NCBI GenBank assembly: GCA_037447655.1 | Contig: JBBHKE010000040.1 | Span: forward strand, 64,001 to 128,000 | DNA from: Zygnema cylindricum | Taxonomy: Eukaryota > Streptophyta > Zygnematophyceae > Zygnematales > Zygnemataceae | Length of the DNA stretch: 64,000 nucleotides | Direction: 5' to 3' | In this document: positions 21,267-32,261 of the stretch, in pieces | Layout of the letters: each line of letters starts with the position of its first letter | Numbering within the stretch: position 1 is the stretch's first letter | Made by a program: the position numbers and the translations under genes | Notes under the pieces: model-generated | Seen by the model: only the letters and a program-made list of their open reading frames with translations | What the model was told of the DNA's origin: nothing | Databases searched by the model: none

Positions 21267-24200
21267 AAAAACTCATCGAGCTTCTTATCTCTTTGTCGGG
21301 GCCACTCTTTCAGCCCATACAAATATTTGATCAATTGGCATACCTTGCTCTCCTCCCCTTGCTCCACAAATACTTTGGGCTATCGCATAAAAATCTATTT
21401 TTCCAACTCTCTATGTAGGAAGGTCGTCTTGATGTCCATTTGATGTACTTCCATGTCTTTTGCAACTGCCATACTAAGAAGTATCCGAACAGAGTGAAAC
21501 CTGATGATCGGAGGAAAAGTCTCCTCATAGTCAATTGCCTCTTTCTGGGTAAATATTTTTTTCACTAACCAAGCCTTGTAGCCCTCAATGGTGTTTTTTA
21601 GGTTTAGTTTCAATTTAAATACCCACTTATATCAGATTGGCTTTTTGTCGTGAGGATAGTCCACCAATTCCCATGTATCGGCCGCCATAACTGAAGCCAT
21701 TTCCTCATTGATGGTTGTCTTCCACCGGTTCCTTTCAACATAGTTCATTGCCTCATTATAAGTTTGAGGTTCATCTGGGTGAGACTGTTTGATTACCTTG
21801 TTGTTAACATGTCTCTCTTGCAATAATTTGCTACTTCTTATTCCTCCCTCAAACTCTGTTGCCAGAATAGATGGCTCCGTGGATTTTTCTGAACAGTTTT
21901 GACTTCTCCCCTATCCCTTGATTCTCGATTTATTTCCAACACGTCTTTCGCTTTGGTTGGAGTTGTTACTAAGGGTTCCATGGCTGAGTCCTCTTCGATC
22001 TGATTTATACTTATAAGATCATCATCTTCTCATTGTCTTAGATAGTTAGGAAGCTCAAAGTCATCACAATTTTCCGACTCAAATTTGATTTTGACTGTCT
22101 TTGTATACCTAAAGGGATCTCTAGATTTCCCTTCATCCATGACCACTAGATGCTTCACTAAGATTATATCTTCTTTCTTGAGATCATAGAATCTACATTC
22201 TTTTACATCTGCATCATATTCTAGTAGACATCTTGGTTTTCCTTTTGGATCTAACTTCCAGTTTGAACGACCTGTGTCTAGACTGAACACTTAACTACCA
22301 AAAACCTTTAAGTGTGAAACATCTAGTTTTCGGCCGGTCCATCTCTCATAAGGTGTTTGGCCATTTACTGCAGAAGTAAGAACTCTATTCTTGTGATAAT
22401 TTGCACAGTTCATTGTTTCGGCCCAAAACTTCTTTACTATCTTCTTATCTTAGAGCACACTCTTAGCACTATCACTCAGTGATCTATTTACTCTTTCAGC
22501 TACACCATTTTGTTGAGGATTTTCAGGAACTATTTTTTAGTGTTGCACTACATCCTCTCTCACAAAATCCTCAAACTCATTAGAGGCATACTCTCCCCCA
22601 TTATCACTCCTCGCTCTTTTAATAGAGTTTTCATGGAGCTTCTCACTCCATGCTTTATATGCCTTTAAAATATATGGGGCCTTTGACTTATTTTTTAGGA
22701 AATACACTCTAGAATATTGAGACTAATCGTCACTGATTGACATCATAAACCTCTTCCGCCCCGGTGAAGTCACTTTGGTCGGTCCCCAAATATCATTGTT
22801 TACAAGTCTAAAACCTTTTCCCCTTTATAAATGGCTTCTTTTGGGAAGGGTTACCTGTGTGCCTTACCTTGAGCACAACCACTACAGTCACTCAGGTTTT
22901 CACTTTCTCCACACTGAATTCCTTCCACTATTCCCATCTTTTTAATTTCTTCCAATTTATCTAAATGCACATGTCCAAGCCTCTTATGCTACAACATAAT
23001 TTCATGTACACCAGCATAGTTAGGTTTCTTCTTTTCATTGTTTAAAATCAACCTAAATATCCCTAAGCTTCCTTTTTCAGCAGTGAAATAAACTTCCTCC
23101 TCAAAGCTAGCAATAACGGTTCCCATCCTAGTGCTAGTCTCAAAACCTTTATCATCCAACACAGGAATAAACAATACATCAGAGAATGTCACAATGGATG
23201 TCTTCCCTTCCACTAAGACTTTCACATGTATCGATCAATCCATAGTAGTAGTGACTACCCTCCTATCCCCATACTTTATCTCTACAATAGGAATCTTTCT
23301 CATCTTAGTGAATAGGTGTTTGTTCTTACACATGTGCATGGAGGCACCCAAATCCACAATCCAACCTCCTTCACTTTTTAATCCTCTGAAAGCACATTTC
23401 TACTTTTGAGGAATTTCGACCTCGGTTTTCGCCTCCAACTCCTCATCCAGCAAGAGATCATCGTCCTCATCCGCGGATTCCTCCTTGTGTACCTGAGTCA
23501 CAAGAGCCTTTTTCTTTCCTCTTGGAGGTCCACCGATCTGCCCCTCTTTAAACCGAAGTTAGGTTAGCTTAGTGCACTCCGCCATATAGTGCCCCGATTT
23601 CTTACAAAAGAGACACAAACCCTTGGGAGCCCTCGGTCCGAACTTGTCGGTCTGATTTCTCCCCTCCCCCCCCCATAATTTTTGACCAGTTTTTTGGAAT
23701 CCTTATTCCTCTAATCGGTCCAAGCTCCCAAGGTTTACCCACTCTTTCCTCCCCTTCGGATCTCAATGGTATCCTCCCGAACGAGAATCATCCCTTTCAC
23801 TAAATTCCATATCCACCTTGAGTCTGGCAAGTCCTGCACACGGTTGACAATGTTCTCAAACTCATCTTGTGAGCAAGCAGTTAACCTTTTCCTTTTCACT
23901 TTCTACTTTTCTAGCACTCTCTAGTTCCATGAAAAGTGTAGCAAGCTCATTGCAAAAATCCAACATCTTCCCACGTTTGTATATATACGCATTATTTTTT
24001 GTGATCAGGCAACTACTAATGCTGAATCCTACCACTTCGCTACATCTCTATGAAAGCCACCCAAAGATCAGATGCCCTCTCTACTTGCAAATGAGGAGAT
24101 GCAAGCCCATGAGTAAGATGGCGGAGGATGAAGTGCTTTGCCGACATATTGTTCTAGTCATAGGTATCATTTTCATTCTCCTGCTTCCTCGGAATAGGTG

Positions 24201-24504
24201 ACATGAATGCCGAACCGGTTGGTATCGATGTGATTGTCTCCTTCTCCTTTCCTTTGTCCACCACCTCCCCTTCTTTTGTCTCCTCCGTTGGAGATGGATC
24301 TACATTTTTGGTAAATCAACTTCCTCCAAACCTTGGAGGGATGCCAAGACTAGATGGACGCCTCACCTATCGACTCACTATTCCCCAAAATCTTTTCTCG
24401 CATAGAGCTCTTATCCTCATAATTTCCCACTATATAAAGTCAGTTCAATTAAAGATAGGCACCCCAAAGGGTGGGCGAATAACCTTCAATTGTGAGACCT
24501 CCAT
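21267..24504 (-). pseudogene. A2 gag-pol remnant from gag start to RT
   Basis: Reading the minus strand from 24504: ATG at 24504, the gag motif as VIRPPFGVP, a capsid region, a CCHC knuckle near 23600, the protease region near 23350 (MHMC kept, catalytic region damaged), GAG-pre-integrase near 22985, integrase 22750-22050 (LDTGRSNWKLDPKGKP readable) and the RT start near 21650 (NTIEGYKAWLV). There are many stops and frameshifts. The start codon again lies within the adjoining LTR. Confidence 0.84.
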
Positions 24505-25574
24505 AGGTCCTCACAATGGGCAGCTCACACGAAGCCTCTAAGATAACATTGACCCCTTTGTGTTTCAACAATTATAGATGCCACCTTGGGTTACAAAAGC
24601 TATGATCACCTCCATTATTTTGAAAGCAAGACTCTCGTGAGTGGATAGCAAAATGAATCTTTGAGTTTTCTTCCGTGAGTAGTAAGTTATGCAGGGTCAA
24701 AGTTGACCTTTTCTATAGAAGCTCTCTTGGAGAGAGGGTCCAATCTACCAATTTTTTCTAAGTCCTATCTCTCTTTAAAACTCTATCTCTTGACCTATGG
24801 CACGAATCACAATATTGTGTCTTATAGAAAGGTACAGATGTCGGTGTACTTCTTGTACGGACATTGTACGACATGGCCAAAAAGTCGACACATGTCATAT
24901 CTGGATTCGTTCCTATAATCCCTAGAGATGACATAATCCAATGTGGTTGTCACACGTGTTATTTGATGTGGAGGTGACCACAAAGCGCCAAAATCTTATG
25001 CCACGATCTTGGCATCCTTTGTGGCTTTCCGATCAATACTTGGTTTCAATCTTAGCCGTCATAAATACTTGCGTGGTATTTGTTTCACATTTGAAACAAA
25101 TATGAGATATCCGTTTCGAGATGTTCCCTACCCCGTAAAATACAAATTGTATCTATGTCCTAATATTCCATTAAATGAATTAGTCTACATGGAAATATTT
25201 ATATAATTATCAAACCCCATAACATTTAACACTGATTCTAGACCAATTGGATAAAGCTAATATAACATCTAACACTGATCCTAAACTAATAGGATAAAGC
25301 TACCGGATACCCAAAAACACCGACAAACGGTAGGTACCAGGATCAAATCTTGGGTTAGTCAACTATCGTTTTAGTAAATCTACCAAACTACTGTCTGTCT
25401 CCTTGTAGATAGCATAGGCACTTATGGCTCTAGCTCCATTTCCAACTTTCAATGACTGCTACAAGTGCGGGAGATGAAGAGAGGAGTTAGAGGCAAACTG
25501 CCTCTACTTCTTTTTTGCATTTTATCTTTTACAAAAACCTAGAAAATACTAAAAGAAAACCTTAAATTTCTACA
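24485..25574 (-). repeat. 5' LTR of element A2
   Basis: On the minus strand it starts TGTAGAAATT at 25574 and ends 20 nt after the ATG at 24504. Its final bases are AA instead of CA. It contains the antisense B-box hairpin near 25340 and what looks like a short internal duplication around 25230-25310 (two copies of an ACACTGATYCTA-type word with GATAAAGCTA). Confidence 0.82.
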
Positions 25575-26384
25575 GTTTTCTTTAAGACCAACAAGTTAAA
25601 AAACTAGGAAATAAAAGTGCAGCTTGTATGAACAATTTTTTTTTAACGAAGTTTTGAGATAATATTTGTAATTAAACAAGTCTTTGGAATGGCACCGTGA
25701 ACCCTACTAAGGATGTTGATAAATAAGGTTTGTTTTCATTATACAAATTCGTGTCAAGATGGAAAAAAATTACAAGAAATATCACACTTCAACTAATTTT
25801 TTTAGGGATGTCCACACTTCTATTTATTGTTAACATTATTATCTATCAAATGTTAACAAACCCTGACCTTAAAGTCATAAACATGGGTTTGCATTCGACA
25901 CTTGTTCAAAAGGGGAACCGTATATTAATGAAAACACGAAATTATAACCTCTAATAATAGTTTGGTGTAAGGAGACATTGAAAACTGCAATCGACTATTT
26001 AAAATACATTTTATTTGATTAATTAATGCCAACTCGGCGGCGATCAATTCAGTTTGTGATTACGGGACCAACTAAATAGCGTTAAAAATGTGTTATTGAC
26101 TATAACGCTTATAGACGAAGTATTATGAAATACGAACAGTTACGAGACATACACCCACTCTAGTCGACAAAAAGACTAAATTGAATATATTATCATGGGA
26201 AACGGTAAGAGTTAACGTACTAATATTTAACATAAAATAAAAATCCGTATACATCTCCCAGTCAGTTTTAACGTCCAAATTTTATTTTTTTTAAATGGCA
26301 AGGACTAATGCCTTTTTTGGGTGAGAGTCACTATGCCCACACGGTCCACCCCACCTGCCAAAGTTTAGCGAACCTAGTCTGTAC
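25575..26384. other. AT-rich intergenic sequence, no gene seen
   Basis: No reading frame with recognisable protein features, no tRNA-like or LTR-like sequence. The small open frames here are short and of biased composition. Confidence 0.6.
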
Positions 26385-26713
26385 TGTAGCTGTTGAAAGT
26401 CATCCAAATTTGACACTTGGCAAAGGACAAATGGATGGAATTTCAAAAGTACACGGTTACGAATGCCGGCATGCGTACGCGATTGTAGCGTCTTTGGGCT
26501 ACGTGGTTACCTTTATTGGTTTAACTAGGCTTTTGTAGTTTTGTTCAAACGTTGAAAAAAGAGTGAGGTGAAGTGCAAAATTTGTTTGAAATAGTTGTAC
26601 GGCACATCGAAGATTAAGATTTCTTAAAGCGTACGCAAATGTAAAATTTTGTCCGTGAGTATTATACAACTGTACAATTTTTGTTGTACATTAAAACCTC
26701 TCTAAAACAATAA
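26385..26713 (+). repeat. Direct repeat copy 1 (329 bp)
   Basis: Begins TGTAGCTGTTGAAAGTCATC and ends ACCTCTCTAAAACAATAA. It is a diverged copy of 27844-28186 in the same orientation, with scattered substitutions and a few indels. No coding capacity or terminal repeats are visible, so this is either a short dispersed repeat or a local duplication. Confidence 0.85.
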
Positions 26714-26819
26714 GGCATGTTCTCCATTAGGAAGTCCTATTAAACATGTGAATACGTATATTTTTAGTGTTTACTGGCACATCATTCCATTATGTCGTGT
26801 TAGTAGACATCGTTTCTCA

Positions 26820-27293
26820 TGTTGCATTCACACTAGAAATGGATGATGAATGAGATGAGGAAATGAATGCATTTTTCTTTCGAGGTGAATCCCCCTTGAC
26901 ATCATCTCACGTCAACAAAAACGTCACGAGGTGATTCATGTTGCCGTACAGTTACGCGACGATGACTCAAATCCTTCCGTACCATTTATTCATTCATTCA
27001 TTCCAAATACGACTTTCTATTTTTTCAAAGTCCGATTTCTGCATTCCGAAAAGGATTTCCGAAAAAGAAGATGGTTTACCACAGTTGTCAAGTTTTGACG
27101 CACTTGACCATATATTTTGTCTGTTGCTACTCTCTAAATCGTATATTTTGTCCGTCGCTACGCTCCAAAATGGTTGACGGCCGAGCAGACGGCCTGTTTG
27201 GCGCCTCTGTTTTTGTTTTTTTCCGGGAACAATGGTATAGGATTATTCGTTTCCTCATCTCATTCATCGTCCATTTTTAGTGTGAATGTAACA
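26820..27293. mobile_element. Tourist/Harbinger-like MITE, 474 bp
   Basis: Terminal inverted repeats of about 50 bp with a few mismatches: the left end TGTTGCATTCACACTAGAAA matches the complement of the right end TGTTACATTCACACTAAAAA. The element is flanked by TCA at 26817-26819 and 27294-27296, a 3-bp target duplication as in PIF/Harbinger elements. No transposase frame is inside. Confidence 0.78.
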
Positions 27294-27542
27294 TCAATAA
27301 TGATTGGCCCCACTCAAGTAAGAGTCTAGATTTTGAAATTCTGCAAAATATATTCAACTGAAAGTCAGAACGAAATATGTGTACCAACGTATGTACTTAA
27401 AGTATAGTACGAGTATACTCTAAGACTCTAACATACTATATGTACCTTCATCAGGGTTTGTACTTTGTAACAAACACTACCTTCCTCACTGCCATGGCTT
27501 TTATTTGAACGCCTACCTCCAACGGAAAGCCTCTGTCGTATT

Positions 27543-27665
27543 AGGTGACATCTGTCATGTTTTTACTTGTAGGTGACATCTGTCATGTTTTTACTTATAT
27601 TAATACAGTGGAAGCGCAGCAAACATCTGTCTCATTTTTATGTGTATTAATATAGTGGAAGCGCG
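27543..27665 (+). repeat. Short imperfect tandem repeats
   Basis: GGTGACATCTGTCATGTTTT occurs twice 30 bp apart. It is followed by two copies of a unit containing ACATCTGTC..TTT and TTAATA(C/T)AGTGGAAGCGC. They are tandem duplications of mixed unit length without coding potential. Confidence 0.7.
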
Positions 27666-27843
27666 ACAATCTGTGGATAGTGGATATCAAGTGGGTGGTA
27701 CTTTTGGTGGGTTGTTCGTTAGAACCTTCAACCAGCATGGCCGAAAGCACATGGCGTGTATGACGTGTTCCGTTCTCATCGCCTCGTGTTGGTGATTTTT
27801 TTCTTTACAATAATAATTTATAAACACTAAGAACGATTTACGG

Positions 27844-28186
27844 TGTAGCTGTTGAAAGTCATCCAAATTTAACACTTGCAAAGGACAAATGGATGGAATT
27901 TCAAAAGTACACGATTACGAATGGCGGAATGCGTACGCGATTGTAAGGTCTTTGGGCTACGTGGTTACCTTTGTTGGTTTACGTAGGCTTTTGTAGTTTT
28001 TTTCAGACGTTAAAAAAAGAGTGACGTGAAGTGCAAAATTTGAAAGAAATAATCTAAAACAAAAAGTTGTAGAGCATATCGAAGATTAAGATTTCTTAAA
28101 GAGTACACAAAATGTAAGATTTTGTACGTGCGTATTATACCACTGTACAATTTTTGTTGCAGATTAAAACCTCTCTAGAACAATAA
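27844..28186 (+). repeat. Direct repeat copy 2 (343 bp)
   Basis: Partner of 26385-26713, same orientation. It has an extra AATCTAAAAC-type insertion near 28050. The copies flank the Tourist-like MITE and the short tandem repeats. Confidence 0.85.
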
Positions 28187-28586
28187 TAGCGCGCGAGGAG
28201 CGCGGCTTGGTATTTAATCAGACATACTATTGATGAAAGCACGGGTTGAATTTAGGGGCACCCTGGCGCACATATTGAATGTAAGCAGTATTAATTTACG
28301 GCAGGTTCTACAATATGTTTTAAAAAACCCGAAATCCTTTCCACAAAGGTTAATGGACGGCAGAGGGAATGTGGGGTGCAATAATAATGTACTGTGGTGT
28401 CATTAACACTTAAAGAGATAGACGGTGCGATGGTGACCACCGTACAACAATTTGTCGCCACATGACAAAAATTGACCAATCCAGCAAATTTGTCAATGCC
28501 ACCGTACAAAAAATACGGATGTGTGACAGTCGGTGACCCGCCGGCAATAGTCATACCACAGGCTATCCAAGGCGGTATTCCATGGT

Positions 28587-28873
28587 TTATTTAGGGAATT
28601 GCTAATCGCAGAGACGATTTTTGCTGCGCGCATGTAGTTGTCGTTAATTGTAAATTAGTACAATTGCGTACAAGCTACGTACCTTTAAGGTCAAATTGAC
28701 GGTCAATCCGTCGAAAACAACTTTGACAGGTGGAATATTGAAAAGGCGGTTAAAAAAGTGTCGCGCTTATGAACGTCGACCGTCATAAAAAAAAAAACAA
28801 TTAACACGGCCTGCACAGGTTTACTGTAACAAAATTGCGACAGCCACATATAAATATAATAGCTGCGCGCAGG
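28587..28873 (+). repeat. Dispersed repeat F, copy 1
   Basis: Starts GGGAATTGCTAATCGCAGAG and runs to the left end of the MITE at 28874. The same sequence occurs on the minus strand at about 57374-57339 and 56784-56545. There it is split by another MITE at a different place. Confidence 0.75.
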
Positions 28874-29415
28874 TACACCGCGCATCGTTATTAGTGTCAA
28901 CAACTCTAATTTGGGTTCTTAAAATTTTGATTTTTTTCCCCAAATAGGATACATGATTTTAATTTTTCTTTGACGTTAATTAAGGTACCGTACAAAATAG
29001 GGTAAAGAGCGAAAGTACAATAATATCTGAATAGTTTGGTGTACGGTTGATGTCAGACCGTACATAAATGTACCTTTTCAAGTGAGAATTTTACAAAAAA
29101 TGAATTAAATCAGACGTGCACGCATGGGAACATGCGCTAAAAAAATGGGATTGGTCTGACACGTAAATTAGTCTGACATGTACGGATACAAAAATTTCAC
29201 TACGGTGTACGATTTTTTATACTTTGTACGGATGCATATAATAATGTATATAATCGTACAGAAAATTTTTCCATTTTTGCTGTTCCAAATTAGCATTAAC
29301 GCCGAAATTAGAATACACCTTTTTTTTTTAATTTCAAATTCTTAATTAGCATCAATAACGGTAAATTTACTTCCACACTATTTAAACCTTGACACTAATA
29401 ACGATGCGCGGTGTA
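28874..29415. mobile_element. TA-target MITE, copy 1 (TIR CACCGCGCATCG...)
   Basis: Inverted termini of at least 25 bp: TACACCGCGCATCGTTATTA at the left and its complement at the right, ending GGTGTA. The TA at each end is the target duplication; empty sites in related repeats show this (see 45317-45936 and 56785-57338). The interior is AT-rich and non-coding. A TA target fits Tc1/mariner-type transposases, but none is encoded here. Confidence 0.82.
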
Positions 29416-30454
29416 CAGTGGACGTAAAGCTTTTGATTTTTGGTGCTTGGACAAAACAAAATAATATAAAATCTATTTCTTCTTCGTTTGGACTGTTCGA
29501 TATCAAACTCGTTCAGACTTCACAAAACGCCAAGGAACCGTACATTTGTACAAAATAAATGTCTGGCCGTACGTGTACTCATGGTGAAAAGTACGGCACT
29601 GTACATTTCTAATCGCTATTAGTGTTGATAACGACTAATTCGCTCACGTGCACCAAAAAAATGATGAAAAATTACTAAAATGTCTTTGTTAAAATATAAT
29701 AATATGATGTATCGTGTGGATTAAAACTTGCCACGCCATACTCTGTTGAACACTTAATAATTCCTTAGCGATGGGCAGTGTACGGTACTGTACGTCTGGT
29801 TGCAGAAAGTGGATAGCCAGAAAAGATGGTTTTACAGTTTTATATCGCAGCTGAAAAAAAAAAAACACAGAAATAAAATGTTCAATATGTCAAAGAAGAT
29901 TATTAAATTGGGAAAATTCGAGAGGTTGACAAAGAATTGAGTTGCTGTGTGAATGCCAGACTCTGAAACAGTGTTTGATTCATGGATTGAGAAAATATTA
30001 CTGTTTGTTTGCAAACCATGAAATTCGAATGTTGAATGCCAAGTTATGTGCTCGCATATAACCATTTCTTGATTCACTGTACAGATTGCAAAAACATGGA
30101 GGCAATTGCGATAGATCTTCCAACAATGACAATGGACAGAAAAATGTGCATGGACAGTAATCGCATGTTATGGAACCTGCCAAATTAAAGTGTTGAAAGA
30201 AAATAGCAAAAGGAAATACCAGCATAAATGGTCATTCTGTTTACACTATTTATCTTCAAAACAGAAAAGAAGTATAAAATATATGGACATTGGATTTGTC
30301 TGCAGTAGAGGAATGAAAACAGAACCTTACTAACCAATTATTTACATGAAAATTTCTTTTACAAAACTATAATATAAGACTTCATTAAAAAAGCACGATG
30401 GTAAGCCATCTGCCTATTATTGCGATTTATTTTCTAGGCTATTTATTTTCTAGG
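29416..30454. other. Intergenic sequence downstream of the BRCT-BAH gene
   Basis: AT-rich with several GTACGG-type words. No gene seen. A 17-bp tandem duplication (TATTTTCTAGGCTATTT twice) lies at about 30427-30460, overlapping the stop codon region of the minus-strand gene. The 3' UTR of that gene must lie here, but I cannot place its poly(A) site. Confidence 0.5.
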
Positions 30455-32261
30455 CTATTTAAGACCGTGCAAAGACTCTTCACAGTGGTCATACCAAAAG
30501 CAACAAACAAAATCCTGCGAACTTAAACCATTGTCCTCATTACTTTCTCCTTGTTTTGAACATTGCGACTTCGAAATATTTGTTTTTCTTTGCGTTCTCT
30601 GCACTTCACTTTTGTTCTTTATCGGCGACTTCATAAATTGAGGAAGTCGCACGGATACATTAACTGTCCTCAAAATGCTTCCAAGCTGCCCTCCAAAAAA
30701 AAAACCAAGAGCGAAGGAAGTTTAGAGTAAACAAAGAAAACATACACGAACTCAACAAACAAACGAAGTCAAAGTGAAAGTCAAAAAATGCATTGCGGTT
30801 AGTTCTTTCCTTAGTGCAAACACTTTAAGAAATCTCAAGAGCTTAAAATTAATTATAACCATTCAAATGTATGAAGCTGGGCTCACCGGAACTTCGTCAT
30901 CAATGTGGTCCGATAAATAGACATACTGTGGATTGTGCATAAGACATGAAAAAGGGGTTTCTTCAGCACGATAGAACCAACGACAAAGTGCCACCTGACA
31001 AGATTTACTCCCAGGCGCATCGTTTGAACTGGATGTTTCTTTTGTGTCGCTGATTCGCAATGCCTCAATTTTAGCTATATACGGACGTTGATCTTGTGTT
31101 GGGGGTCGAAGCTACACAGAAAAATAATGGGAAAGAAATTAGTGAAAGAGAAGGGGCATGAAAGGTGAACCAAGAAGGAAGAGAGAGAAAGAGAAGCGGT
31201 TGAGATAGAACAAGAATAGGGAGCAAGACTCTTTTTTGTCGTCTCCAACGGATGTTTATTATTTAAATCAGATTCCAATTCTTTCACAAAGGTTATTAAG
31301 ACGTATTTAGAATTTTTAGTTCGAAAACTATTTACCTCCAAAACTACCCACAGACCCAGTAGACGAGTGGGATACACACCAAAGACATGAAACCTTCCTA
31401 CACAAAAGTCATCACATGAAGCACATGAAACAACTGATAAAACTGGACTACTGTAAAACGAGCTAAAATGCAATGACATTAAAAATGAAAAGAACGAGAA
31501 ACTCTTTCTCTCGCTTTCTCTTTCTTTCTCACCTCAACATAATCTCCCACATGCACTTCTAGTTCCCCTTTTCTTGCGGATGAGTAATACACTGGTCGCA
31601 TCCGATTTCCTCTTTTTGCTGGAGGATAAGCCCCCATTTTACCCCTCCTGTTTGCTGCTCCTATTGCCTCTCCTTCCCCCCTACCTTCCCCCTCGCTTCT
31701 TCCTCTCTCTTTGGAAGCTGCTCTTACTGCCGCCTGCATGGAAGGATATGGCTTTCCGACAAACTCCCACAAATTTTCAGTTTCTGTATTCGTTTGCTTT
31801 GAACTTAAGGAATCCTCTTCATTTCCATGGCCTTCACCCACACCTTCATCCATGGCGGCTCTATCCCTCCTCCGCTCGCATTTGTCTTTGCTTCCATTTT
31901 CCTTTCCTGTCCCCTCTTTCTCTCCCATTCCTCCTCTTGACACACCACCTCCTGGATTCGTATGTCCTTTAGCTCCCTTTTGCAATTTTCCTCTCTTATC
32001 GCTCTTGGGAACATCTCGCTTTTCAGTTCCTTTCCTTGGAGGGGGAAATTCACTACCACCTCCTTTTTTTTTGGCTTCCCGTGTTTGCGTTCTGCTCTTT
32101 CTACTCGCCCCTCCCTTTTCTCTCTCGCGTCCCTCCACTCCCTCTTGCCCCCCTTGGTTTCTCCCCATGTGCAAGTGCCTTTTTGCACGTTTTCTCACCA
32201 CTGGCGCTTCAACAGGTGGCGTTTTCCCATGAAGTATAACTTGAACCAGCCATTCTTGATC
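30455..32261 (-). CDS. Exons 7-9 of the BRCT-BAH gene, basic linker and BAH domain
   Basis: Exon 7 (32261-31533) finishes BRCT 2 and encodes a Lys/Arg/Glu/Gly-rich linker, then YYSSARKGELEVHVGDYVE. Exon 8 (31111-30887) continues with PYIAKIEALRI, the strand VALCRWFYRAEET and YVYLSDHIDDEVP. Exon 9 (30685-30455) gives LGSILRTVNVSV and near the end FVCCFWYDH. This is the BAH order: GDYV start, IAKIE strand, RWFYR, then the C-terminal F-x-C-x-F-W-Y. The three exons join in phase 0. Confidence 0.82.

Larger units (their letters stand above)
5232..25574 (-). mobile_element. Ty1/copia element A2, old, split by three later insertions
   Basis: A minus-strand element whose 3' LTR is 5232-6273 and whose 5' LTR is 24485-25574. 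Its coding region survives in three blocks: 6274-6818 (RNase H end), 19642-20203 (RT end to RNase H start) and 21267-24504 (RT start back to gag). The gaps are element B with A inside it, and a solo LTR. Joining the blocks across each insertion restores an alignable pol, with duplicated target bases ATCCA at the B junction and AAAAA at the solo-LTR junction. The LTRs differ in length (1042 versus 1090 bp) and the coding blocks are full of stops, so it is the oldest nearly complete element here. Confidence 0.88.

Noticed and set aside
27543-27665. CRISPR-like array
   Set aside because: Only two to four imperfect units of unequal length and no cas genes; this is a eukaryotic sequence.
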